Shown here: positions 7,402 through 16,195 of the stretch, in pieces
How positions within the stretch are numbered: the stretch's first letter is position 1
Layout: every line of letters starts with the position of its first letter
Origin: Verrucomicrobiaceae bacterium
GTDB taxonomy: Bacteria; Verrucomicrobiota; Verrucomicrobiia; Verrucomicrobiales; Verrucomicrobiaceae
Assembly (NCBI GenBank): GCA_027483245.1
Contig: JAIXVB010000570.1
Coordinates: 1 to 33,103 of the forward strand
Reading direction: 5' to 3'
DNA: 33,103 bases
Made by a program: the position numbers and the translations under genes
The notes under the pieces: model-generated
Databases searched by the model: none
Seen by the model: only the letters and a program-made list of their open reading frames with translations
Told to the model about the DNA's origin: nothing

Positions 7402-9345
7402 TCACAACATCGTCTCCGCCTGGGCGAGCACGTCGGCAAAGGGGATACGCTCGAAAAGTCCAAAGGTCTCTTGTCGGGTGAGGCGAGCGCGAGACGTGGC
7501 GGGACTGGTGATACCGCAAAGGAAGCGAGTCACCTGACGCGGGGTGCGCAACGCAGCATGACGCTGGCTAATCAGATCACGCATGATGGCCACGTCTTCG
7601 GTGTTAAGGTCACGCGCTGGGCTCTGGGGAATCGGGCGCGGTTCGGTCATGTCCTGGCCTTTCGCGCGCTCTTGACAGCTGGTGCAGGTGCCGCAGTCCG
7701 CCTCCATTTCCTCACCAAAATAGCGCAACAACCAGCGGGTGAGGCAGCCGCGATGACTGGCGAGTTCGAGGATCTGACTGAGGCGCTGGACATCCCGCTC
7801 CTCACGCCCGGCAAAGAGGCGCTGCATCTTCACCGTGACCCGCTCAGGATCACGCGCGGCGGCATCGCCACACAGGCGGTAGCGCTGGCGGGCACCGCTA
7901 GGTTTCATCTGGATTTCTCCCGACTCCTCCAGCCAACTCAACGCCTTCATGATGCGCTCACGCGGTTCCTGAAGGTCAGCAGCGGCTTCATCCGGGTTCA
8001 CCGTGGTCCATTTCGGTCCGCGTTTGCCACAGGCGAAGAGGCGGCGCAAAAAGGCCTGTCGCTCCGGTTTGTGACCCGCCAAAATGCGTGCCTCGGGCTG
8101 GAGAAACTGATACTGATAGGTGGCGTAGAACATGCCGAGCGGATGCACCAGGCCATCCAGCTCCAGGTTGGTCAGCACGGTCTCGATCACCAGCGGCCGG
8201 ATGTCAGTGCTGCCAGAGAGCTCATAAATGGAGACATCGAACTCCTCTCCCTGACGCAGCAAATGATCCACCAGCTGACGCAGCGCCTGAGGGGTCGGCG
8301 TGTCACCAAACGTGAAGTTCTCCAGCACGATGCAGTCATCCTGGGAGGCCAGCATTTCGCACACCGAGGCCTTGCCATCCCGGCCCGCACGTCCGGTTTC
8401 CTGCATGTAATTTTCCAGCGTCTTTGGCAGATTGTAGTGATACACCGCGCGGATGTCGGCTTTGTCGATGCCCATGCCGAAGGCAATCGTGGCGACGATT
8501 ACTTCCGTGCGACCGGTCATGAAACCATCCTGCGCCGCATGGCGATGTTCATCTGGCAGACCGGCGTGATAGGCCAGGGCATTCACGCCCTGACGCTGAA
8601 GATGCGTGGCCACTTCCTCCGCCGTTTGCTGAAGCGTGACATAGACGATCGAGGGCACCTTGCGTTTGAGCAGCAGCTTGGTGAGCAGCTCTTTGCGTTT
8701 CGCCGCAGCGCAGGGCGTGATGCGATAGTGCAAATTCGGCCGGTGAAAGGAGGTCTGCACGTGATCTGCCTCGGCGATCTCAAAAGCCCGTCGAATGTCA
8801 GCGGCGACACTGGGGGTGGCCGTCGCGGTCAAGGCCAGCACGGGTTTGATCCCCAGTTCACGGGCCACCAGGGCTAGGCGCAGATATTCAGGCCTGAAAT
8901 TGTGCCCCCACTCCGAGATGCAATGCGCCTCATCCACGGCCATCATGGCGATCTTCAAACGCTTCAGTCTCTCAATGAAGTTCTCATTCATCAGCCGCTC
9001 CGGCGCGATGTAGAGCAGCTTCACCGCACCCGTGCGCAGGTCCTCGAAGACTTGCTGCACCTCCTCGAGCTTCAGTGACGAATCCAATCGTGCCGCGCCA
9101 ATGCCCCGTGCTCGCAGGCCCTCGACCTGATCTTTCATGAGGGCGATCAGAGGAGAAATCACCAACGTCACCCCATCCATCAGCAGCGCTGGCAACTGAT
9201 AACACAGCGACTTCCCTGCGCTGGTGGGAAACAGCGCCAGGGCACTCCGACCCGCCAGCAAAGCCTGCATCACCTGTTCTTGTCCCGGTCGAAACGCGGC
9301 ATGGCCAAAATGCTGGCGGAGGGTGGCTGAGAGGTCAGAAGGCAT
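7402..9345 (-). CDS. RecQ-family ATP-dependent DNA helicase
   Basis: FRPGQEQVMQALLAGRSALALFPTSAGKSLCYQLPALL, DEAHCISEWGHNFRPEYLRL, ALTATATPSVAADI, AFGMGIDKADIRAVYHYNLPKTLENYMQETGRAGRDG; C-terminal Cys cluster CLTRWLLRYFGEEMEADCGTCTSC. Confidence 0.93.
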   Translation of the reverse strand: MPSDLSATLRQHFGHAAFRPGQEQVMQALLAGRSALALFPTSAGKSLCYQLPALLMDGVTLVISPLIALMKDQVEGLRARGIGAARLDSSLKLEEVQQVFEDLRTGAVKLLYIAPERLMNENFIERLKRLKIAMMAVDEAHCISEWGHNFRPEYLRLALVARELGIKPVLALTATATPSVAADIRRAFEIAEADHVQTSFHRPNLHYRITPCAAAKRKELLTKLLLKRKVPSIVYVTLQQTAEEVATHLQRQGVNALAYHAGLPDEHRHAAQDGFMTGRTEVIVATIAFGMGIDKADIRAVYHYNLPKTLENYMQETGRAGRDGKASVCEMLASQDDCIVLENFTFGDTPTPQALRQLVDHLLRQGEEFDVSIYELSGSTDIRPLVIETVLTNLELDGLVHPLGMFYATYQYQFLQPEARILAGHKPERQAFLRRLFACGKRGPKWTTVNPDEAAADLQEPRERIMKALSWLEESGEIQMKPSGARQRYRLCGDAAARDPERVTVKMQRLFAGREERDVQRLSQILELASHRGCLTRWLLRYFGEEMEADCGTCTSCQERAKGQDMTEPRPIPQSPARDLNTEDVAIMRDLISQRHAALRTPRQVTRFLCGITSPATSRARLTRQETFGLFERIPFADVLAQAETML

Positions 9346-9506
9346 CGCGATTCATGCCACAGACTGCTGGAGAACCGAAACAAGTTTTATCCCCAGCCTT
9401 TCCGCACGAGACGGAAATGTGATCAACATCGGTATCAATGTTTCCAGCTCCGACAAAGACACCCCACGGACTCCGTAGCTCTCATTCGCGATCGCTGCTT
9501 TCCACC

Positions 9507-11117
9507 ATGAGAACTCTCCTGCTGCTCCTCACCCTCACCTTGTCAGCCCTGGCCGCTGATGAACCCTTCCCTGTGGTGCTGCAAAGCCGTAATCTCACCG
9601 GCAAAAAACTCTACACCCGCGAGCAATGGTTGCCCTCCAAGACGGCCATGATCGTTTGCGACATGTGGGATCGCCACACCAGCCCCAACGCGATGAAGCG
9701 TGAAGGCGAGATCGCTCCACGCATGAATGAGCTGCTGGAAAAGGCACGCGGTCAGGGCATCCTGATCATTCACGCCCCCAGCAGCTGCATGAAAAGCTAT
9801 GAGGGACACCCCGCTCGACTGCGCGCCCAAAGCGCCCCAACCGCAGCGCGACTACCCGACAAAATCGCCGAGTGGTGCAAACAAATTCCCACTGAGGAGC
9901 AGGCAATCTATCCCCTGGACCAGAGCGATGGTGGCTCGGATGACGATCCTGCCGTTCACGCCGCCTGGGCCCAAGAGGTCGCAGCTCAGGGCCTGAATCC
10001 CAAAGCACCTTGGACAAAACAGATCGATGTCTTGCGCATCGACCCAGCGACGGATGCGATCAGTGACTCTGGCATTGAGATCTGGAACCTCCTCGAAGCG
10101 CGCCAGATCGACAACGTCATCCTCATGGGCGTGCACACCAACATGTGCGTCTCCGGCCGCCCCTTTGGCCTGCGTCAAATGGCCAAGAATGGCAAACACG
10201 TCGCTCTCATGCGCGACTTGACCGACACGATGTACAACCCCCAACGCTGGCCCTTTGTCAGTCATCAGCGCGGCACGGAGCTCTACATCCAGCACGTGGA
10301 AAAGCGCATCTGCCCCACCCTCAGTTCCGATCAATTTCTCGGCGGGCAGCCCTTCACACTCAGCCAAGCCACGGCGGGTAAAAAACGGCTACAAATCCTT
10401 TTGTTAGGCGATAGCACCACCGAGGCGAAGTTTCCCAAGCTCTTGGCTCCCGATGAACCTCAACTGGAAGACAGTCTGCGCATTCTCCTCGCCAGCGAGC
10501 CCGATCTGCCACCCACCGATGTTCACAATGAAGGTCTCAGTGGCGAATACATCCGCCGACTGCTCGACACACGCTATGACCAAGCCGTGAAAGACAAACC
10601 TCAGGCCGATTACATCTTCATCCGCTACGGCATCAATGACTTGGCCAAACGAGAGTCGTTCGACACCCAATTCGTCCTGGATTACACCGAACTGATCAGT
10701 CGTCTGCGCCGCGATCATCCGCAGGCACAGATCATTCCCATGACTGTAATTCCCTATGGCTCAGAAGAGAACAACCAGAAGGTCAATCAGCTCATCCAAC
10801 AGGTCGCCAAGCAGCAGCAATTGACACTTTTTGACCTCTACCCTGCCTACGCCACCGCCCTGAAAGCGGGGCCCAACATGCTGAACTATCGGCGCATGGC
10901 TCTCTCGAAAATCCCTGCGCCGCTTCAGGCATTGGTCACGCCTTATGTCCAACCCGGCACAGTGCCAGAAGTGGTGGTTTTAGACAATCGACTGGATGCT
11001 CATCTGGGGCACCTCCCAGGCTGGTATGGCGATCGTCATCCCAACCTCGCGGGCTATCAAGTCATTGCCAGTGAAACTGCCAAGTTCCTGGCTCCGCTGA
11101 TCCGCCAGCGGAAGTAG
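9507..11117 (+). CDS. Secreted bifunctional protein: isochorismatase-like cysteine hydrolase fused to an SGNH/GDSL hydrolase
   Basis: Signal peptide MRTLLLLLTLTLSALAADE. N-terminal half has MIVCDMWDRHTS...ILMGVHTNMCVSGRPFGLRQM (isochorismatase-like D and C). C-terminal half has LQILLLGDSTTEA, FIRYGINDLAKRES and YGDRHPNLAGY (SGNH blocks). Confidence 0.85.
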   Translation: MRTLLLLLTLTLSALAADEPFPVVLQSRNLTGKKLYTREQWLPSKTAMIVCDMWDRHTSPNAMKREGEIAPRMNELLEKARGQGILIIHAPSSCMKSYEGHPARLRAQSAPTAARLPDKIAEWCKQIPTEEQAIYPLDQSDGGSDDDPAVHAAWAQEVAAQGLNPKAPWTKQIDVLRIDPATDAISDSGIEIWNLLEARQIDNVILMGVHTNMCVSGRPFGLRQMAKNGKHVALMRDLTDTMYNPQRWPFVSHQRGTELYIQHVEKRICPTLSSDQFLGGQPFTLSQATAGKKRLQILLLGDSTTEAKFPKLLAPDEPQLEDSLRILLASEPDLPPTDVHNEGLSGEYIRRLLDTRYDQAVKDKPQADYIFIRYGINDLAKRESFDTQFVLDYTELISRLRRDHPQAQIIPMTVIPYGSEENNQKVNQLIQQVAKQQQLTLFDLYPAYATALKAGPNMLNYRRMALSKIPAPLQALVTPYVQPGTVPEVVVLDNRLDAHLGHLPGWYGDRHPNLAGYQVIASETAKFLAPLIRQRK

Positions 11118-11125
11118 CAGAGCTC

Positions 11126-12175
11126 TCACTTTGCCCGTGTCGGATAGGTCCGTGAATGCTTTTGAGAGGGGACGTTCATCGTGTAGCTTTTGCCATCGTC
11201 ACTGACTTGGCAGTGCAGATGATGAGCGGCACAGGCATCCCCTGAGTCCGCGTGATTGGCGATCATCGACTTGTCTGCGGTGTTCTCTCGATCTTCACGT
11301 ATGTTCTCATGGACTTGATACATGGCCTGAATGGATGGAGTGGATTTGAGCGCGTCCATCGCTGATTGGCTGGTGCCTTTCTTCGGTCCATTGTTCATCA
11401 CCGAAACCGTGGGCTGAAGGCTGCGGATGAGCACGGGATTGTTGCTGGTATCCAGACCGTGATGATTCACCTGATACAGATCGACAACCCCCACGAGATT
11501 GATCGGTGTCACCAGCTTCTCCTCCACATTCCAGGTCAGATCACCTCCATCAAAGAAACGGAAGTCTCCGAACTCGAGCACCAGCACCACACTGTTGGCA
11601 TTGTCGCTGGGATCTGGCGCTTTTGGCGGCACTGAGCCTGTCAGCGGATTCTGTGCAGCACCCTCAGGAGCCTTGATGAACTTTTGGTTCGCGCCTAAAC
11701 AACGCAGCTTCAGCTTGGGGCCACGTGTGGGTTGCTTCAAAGTCACCTCATCGCCGGCTGTCAGCGTCGATCTTTTCGCCACCTTTGCGTTCAGATAAGG
11801 ACGACTCATCAGGGTCCAGCGCATGTCCTGGGGCTTGCCATCAGGACTGCCCTCCGGCACACCTTTGTCATGCAACGTGCCGATGGGCAGAAGCTCCGCC
11901 AGTTCTGCCAACCCACCGAAGTGATCCGCATGAAAATGCGTGATGATCACATGGTCGATCCGCTCCAGACCCGCAACTTCGCGAGCGATCTTGGCGATGC
12001 GCTGGGGATCACGCCCGCCAGGGTTCCCTGTGTCCACCAGCACTGACTCACCCTCGGGCGTCACGATCAACGTCGATCCCCCGCCCTCAGAGTCGATCCA
12101 ATAAAAATCCAGAGTCTGCTCACGAGCAAAGGCGGTGAAGGTAAGTGCCCAAAGGGCAACCAAAAGTAGTTTCAT
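11126..12175 (-). CDS. Secreted MBL-fold metallohydrolase
   Basis: Signal peptide MKLLLVALWALTFTAFA; ESVLVDTGNPGG; IDHVIITHFHADHFGGLAEL (HxHxDH). Start set at the ATG at 12175; the ORF track extends to 12274. Confidence 0.88.
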   Translation of the reverse strand: MKLLLVALWALTFTAFAREQTLDFYWIDSEGGGSTLIVTPEGESVLVDTGNPGGRDPQRIAKIAREVAGLERIDHVIITHFHADHFGGLAELAELLPIGTLHDKGVPEGSPDGKPQDMRWTLMSRPYLNAKVAKRSTLTAGDEVTLKQPTRGPKLKLRCLGANQKFIKAPEGAAQNPLTGSVPPKAPDPSDNANSVVLVLEFGDFRFFDGGDLTWNVEEKLVTPINLVGVVDLYQVNHHGLDTSNNPVLIRSLQPTVSVMNNGPKKGTSQSAMDALKSTPSIQAMYQVHENIREDRENTADKSMIANHADSGDACAAHHLHCQVSDDGKSYTMNVPSQKHSRTYPTRAK

Positions 12176-12290
12176 GATGTGTGTGCTCCTATCACCCCAG
12201 CTGAACGGACAAACTTTCATCTGAATCGAATTTCTCAGACGAGGCAGCGTTCGCAGAAAGGGTTCTCTGCCCAAGCATAACCAGCGGAAG

Positions 12291-14777
12291 TCAGTCTTTT
12301 TTCTGCAGGAGCGCCTTGGCCTTGTCAGCAGTCATGCCCATCGCGGGCAGATCATAGTCCAGCGTGTCGCCATTGGGCTCAAAGCCCTGACCATCGACAT
12401 CCACATAAATGGGATTGTTGTAAGCGCAGGGCCGCATCTTCGCGTAGTCGCTGGTTCCGTAGCCGATCTTTTGATTGCCCTTTTCGTCCAGGGCCACAAC
12501 GATCAAGTGGGCGTCCTGCTGCAAGGGCACGTGAATCGTTTGATCAAACTTCACCACGCCCTGCTGGAACATCTGCGGATGGGTTTCGCGCGTGAAGTTG
12601 AGCTTGGGATCCGGGCGGCTATTGACCAGCACCTGCACACGATTGATGTCCATCCAGTCAGTGCATTGCACGCGCACTTTGAGATCCAGACCACCTGTGG
12701 CGCGGTCATCATCGCCGGCGATTTTACCATTCTGCGTGGTGACCTCTAAAAACGGACCGGTCGTGAGCACGATGTTGCCCTGTTTGACCCTGGGAGCCAA
12801 TTCTGCCCAGTCAATCTTTGCCGGATCATCCGTGCTGCTGGGGATGTAACCCCGCCAGCAGCCAACACCATTTCCATAAACGCTGTGGGCATCCGCCACC
12901 CCCACGGCCGTGACTCGCAGGCCTTGATTCAAAAGCTGACGCCAGATGAACTCACGCACGCTGCGCGCCTTGGCCGCCAGCGCACCTGGAGCACGACTGA
13001 CAATGAAAGGCGCATCATGCAGGATGTCGGTCCCAGGGCCATTTTGCGTCTCGGAACCATCAATCATCGAGCCCACTCCGACAAACCCACCATCGGCGAT
13101 GCTGTCCCCATCCCGATCGACGAACATGTTGGAGAGATCCGGGTGATTGAACTGAATCCAACGATCCGCACGCTCACCCTGCCAACGGCGAAGAGTGAGG
13201 GCGGTGATGCGCGGGTCATCATTCCAAACCGGCGCTCCCCCATCCTGAGCCAGCGGATCGGGCTCAAAAGGAAAGGCATTGAAGTGCTGACGACTGCCCG
13301 TGAGTTCCATGCCTTTGACGGTCTTGATGTGCGCCTCCAGGCCCAACTGTTTGATCATCGGCTCCCAATCATAGAGTCGATTGTGCTCCGTTGTCGGTGC
13401 GAATTCCAAATGCTCGGCAGCGATGTTGATGAGCCGACCATCGGTATCGCAGACATTGTCGCCGCTCGGGGTACTGTGATTGTGGAAGTCACTGCTGATC
13501 CAGCCCTTGGTATCCACCAGACGCTTCAGCGTGCCTTTGAAAACAAACTCCTGCTCTGTAGCCAGGGTGACCTCCTGAGACAGATGACCATACTCGGGGC
13601 CGCGCACCACCACCACACGATACTTGCCAGCGGGCAGTTGAACGGAGAACTGGCCTTTTTCACTGTGATACTGATCCACACAGCCATGAGCACGGTGTTT
13701 CGGGCCGAGATGGAGCTTCGGGGCCCCTGCGTCGAGCGGCTCAAAGTGCGCCTTGCACGGCATGGACAGGCCGGAGTCATCGGTGATGTCAAAGCGAATG
13801 CTTGAGGCACTGGCCAGCACCACAGGCTTGCCGGGCGTGATGGCGGTCTTCAAAGAAGCACGGCCCAGATCTTCAATCACAAGTTCGGTTTCTTTCGAAG
13901 CCAGTTTCAAAGTGAAATTCCCTTCGCTGTCGGCATACGCAGGGATGGGGTCCTTGCCCTCTGGGACAAACAACGTCGCCGTGGAGATGCCCTTGCCCTG
14001 TTTATCCACGAGCCGCCCACTGACCGTTTCCAGAGCCGTGCCACCTTTCACTGCACGAAATTCACCCACCGCCTGGGCAGGCGAAGTGCCGACCGCAAAG
14101 AAACGCGCGATGACCACCTCCTGCTTGGGCGCGAGCTCCAGCGTGTCGGTCAGCTTCTCCACGCCCGTTAAATTGAGCGTCCCCACCGCGTAACCACATT
14201 TGTGGGCAGGGTTGATGGCATCGGTCCAAAAAATACCATCTTCAGTCATGCCCGTGGATTCAAATCGAGTGAAGTCCGACTTCGTGTTCACCTTCTGGGC
14301 TTTGTCCGATTCATTGCGCAGAATCGTGGTGATGAAGACCCCCTGAACACCGTCTTTGACCCGGTATTCGTGACGTTTGAAGATCCCGCCGTTTTTCGCC
14401 GACGTTGTCACGGACTCGACCGCCGCAGCACTGTCTTCTTTGACCGCGACCGTCTTCACATACGATACCGGGCCATGACCGCAGGGACCATAAACCACGA
14501 GCTGATCATTGTTAGTCCCACGCAGGGTCAAATCATAAAGACAACCCGGCGAGACACCCTCTGGACCATAAAAGGTGCTCATGTTGGCGCGACGCAGCGG
14601 CGCATTGTGCGAGATGACCGCTTCCACCCTGTCACTACGCAGCACAAAGTCCCCACGAATGCCATCCGCCTCCTTTCCCCCCGGCAGTTCAGTTTCGCGC
14701 CCCAGCGCCGCCTCAAACACCTCCGCCGAATGAAGAGTCGAAAGGGAAGCGAAACAAAGAATCAAGAGGGTGCGCAT
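12291..14777 (-). CDS. CehA/McbA-type (PHP-like) metallohydrolase with carboxypeptidase-regulatory-like domain(s)
   Basis: MRTLLILCFASLSTLHSAE signal; VSGRLVDKQGKGISTATLFVPEG...ADSEGNFTLKLASKE; GWISSDFHNHSTPSGDN (HxH), FAPTTEHNRLYDWEP, VTAVGVADAHSVYG. Confidence 0.8.
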   Translation of the reverse strand: MRTLLILCFASLSTLHSAEVFEAALGRETELPGGKEADGIRGDFVLRSDRVEAVISHNAPLRRANMSTFYGPEGVSPGCLYDLTLRGTNNDQLVVYGPCGHGPVSYVKTVAVKEDSAAAVESVTTSAKNGGIFKRHEYRVKDGVQGVFITTILRNESDKAQKVNTKSDFTRFESTGMTEDGIFWTDAINPAHKCGYAVGTLNLTGVEKLTDTLELAPKQEVVIARFFAVGTSPAQAVGEFRAVKGGTALETVSGRLVDKQGKGISTATLFVPEGKDPIPAYADSEGNFTLKLASKETELVIEDLGRASLKTAITPGKPVVLASASSIRFDITDDSGLSMPCKAHFEPLDAGAPKLHLGPKHRAHGCVDQYHSEKGQFSVQLPAGKYRVVVVRGPEYGHLSQEVTLATEQEFVFKGTLKRLVDTKGWISSDFHNHSTPSGDNVCDTDGRLINIAAEHLEFAPTTEHNRLYDWEPMIKQLGLEAHIKTVKGMELTGSRQHFNAFPFEPDPLAQDGGAPVWNDDPRITALTLRRWQGERADRWIQFNHPDLSNMFVDRDGDSIADGGFVGVGSMIDGSETQNGPGTDILHDAPFIVSRAPGALAAKARSVREFIWRQLLNQGLRVTAVGVADAHSVYGNGVGCWRGYIPSSTDDPAKIDWAELAPRVKQGNIVLTTGPFLEVTTQNGKIAGDDDRATGGLDLKVRVQCTDWMDINRVQVLVNSRPDPKLNFTRETHPQMFQQGVVKFDQTIHVPLQQDAHLIVVALDEKGNQKIGYGTSDYAKMRPCAYNNPIYVDVDGQGFEPNGDTLDYDLPAMGMTADKAKALLQKKD

Positions 14778-15154
14778 GATCGGGAAGAGAAGCTGGGCAG
14801 AAAGAACGCTCCTGCACCCCCATCTCTCTCGTGACAAGATCGATGCAGAGGGCAATCGTTTGAAACCCCACCGAGAAAAATCCAAGACCTCAGCGACCTG
14901 AATCAGGCCCTTGGCAATCAAGGCATCGAACTCAGCCAGAATAGTTCGGCGATCCAGTCCCGCACAGTGCGGGGCAAGTTAGGTTTCATTCTAGCTTCAT
15001 GACTCATAGCCATCAGCCTCTGGTTTCAGTAACAGATTTGAGAAATTCCACAGACTGAAGCCTGGGATTCAACTAAAGATCTGCTTACAGCGGCTGATTT
15101 TTTGCATTGTGCCAAAGACCTCCCCAGCTTTGACTGTTCTCGATTTCCAAGTTC

Positions 15155-16066
15155 ATGACCGTCCCCAGTTACCAAGATCTGATGTTGCCGCTTTTGCGGG
15201 TGCTAGGCACCGTGGAAAAAGATCTGCACCAGAAGGAATGCACGCAGCATGTTTCGGAGTTGCTCAAACTGACACCAGAACAACGGGAAGAGAGGCTGCC
15301 CAGCGGCTATCAGACCTATGTCCACAATCGCATCGGCTGGGCGGGGTGGTACATGCAACAGGCAGGACTGGTGATGAAGCCCAAGAAGGGGTTTCTCCGC
15401 ATCACCGATGAAGGCAGAGCGCTCCTCGCGAAAAATCCGGCTGCGATAGATACCAAGTTGCTGGCCACCTATGCCAGTTTTCAGAAGAGAGTGATGCAGA
15501 GCGGAGAAACGGCCACCGAGGCCACAATTCTGACCGCGATTCCTAACGAACAAACGCCAACTGACCAGATCGAGGAAGCTCATCAGAAGCTAAACCAGAC
15601 ACTTGCTTCAGACCTTCTCGATCTGATGGCCAAGATGGACCCTTACAAGTTTGAGCAGCTAGTGGTCGATCTGTTGTTTGCCATGGGCTACGGCGGCTCG
15701 AGGGCTGAGGCGGCCTTGGTCACGAAGAAATCGGGAGATGAAGGCATTGACGGCATCATCAATGAAGATCGCCTGGGACTGGATGTGATTTATGTCCAAG
15801 CCAAGCGCTGGCAGGCCACCGTTGGGCGTGTAGAGGTGCAGAACTTTGTCGGCGCGCTCGTTGGCAAACACGCACACAAGGGGGTCTTCATCACCACGAG
15901 TGACTTCCACAAAACCGCCATCGAGTATGCCAAAAACGTGCAGCACAAGGTCATCCTGATTAGTGGCCAGCGCCTCGCCGAGCTGATGATCGAATACGGT
16001 GTCGGAGTCTCCACCATCCGCACCATCGCCATCAAGCGACTGGATTCAGACTACTTTGAAGAGTGA
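15155..16066 (+). CDS. mrr: Mrr-type restriction endonuclease (winged-helix Mrr_N plus PD-(D/E)xK nuclease)
   Basis: N-terminal IGWAGWYMQQAGLVMKPKKGFLRITDEGRALLAKNP; C-terminal FEQLVVDLLFAMGYGGSRAEAALVTKKSGDEGIDGIINEDRLGLDVIYVQAKRW...VQNFVGALVGKHAHKGVFITTSDFHKTAIEYA. Confidence 0.9.
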   Translation: MTVPSYQDLMLPLLRVLGTVEKDLHQKECTQHVSELLKLTPEQREERLPSGYQTYVHNRIGWAGWYMQQAGLVMKPKKGFLRITDEGRALLAKNPAAIDTKLLATYASFQKRVMQSGETATEATILTAIPNEQTPTDQIEEAHQKLNQTLASDLLDLMAKMDPYKFEQLVVDLLFAMGYGGSRAEAALVTKKSGDEGIDGIINEDRLGLDVIYVQAKRWQATVGRVEVQNFVGALVGKHAHKGVFITTSDFHKTAIEYAKNVQHKVILISGQRLAELMIEYGVGVSTIRTIAIKRLDSDYFEE

Positions 16067-16195
16067 GTTCTAGGCTGCCCATAGGGTAACATGGCTTCAG
16101 CAAACCCAAAACCAGGGCAAACGGCCTCAAAACTTGCGAAGCGCACATCCAGCCATGGAGGCGCCTTCAGAACAAAGGCAAGGAGCCGACTCTGA

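Noticed and set aside
7132-8877. 581-aa plus-strand ORF across lpdA and the RecQ-family gene
   Set aside because: Antisense to two confidently identified genes and shows no recognisable domains.
11098-11116. CCGCTG...CAGCGG inverted repeat at the end of the isochorismatase-SGNH gene as a terminator
   Set aside because: Only 6-7 bp, inside the coding end, with no T-tract on either strand.
12885-13805. 306-aa plus-strand ORF antisense to the CehA-type gene
   Set aside because: No recognisable motifs; sense protein well supported.
14778-14990. Possible frameshifted gene start upstream of the CehA-type gene (peptides MKPNLPRTVRDWIAELF and LAEFDALIAKGLIQVAEVLDF in different frames)
   Set aside because: Too short and I recognise no family; it may be a gene or transposase remnant but cannot be supported by eye.
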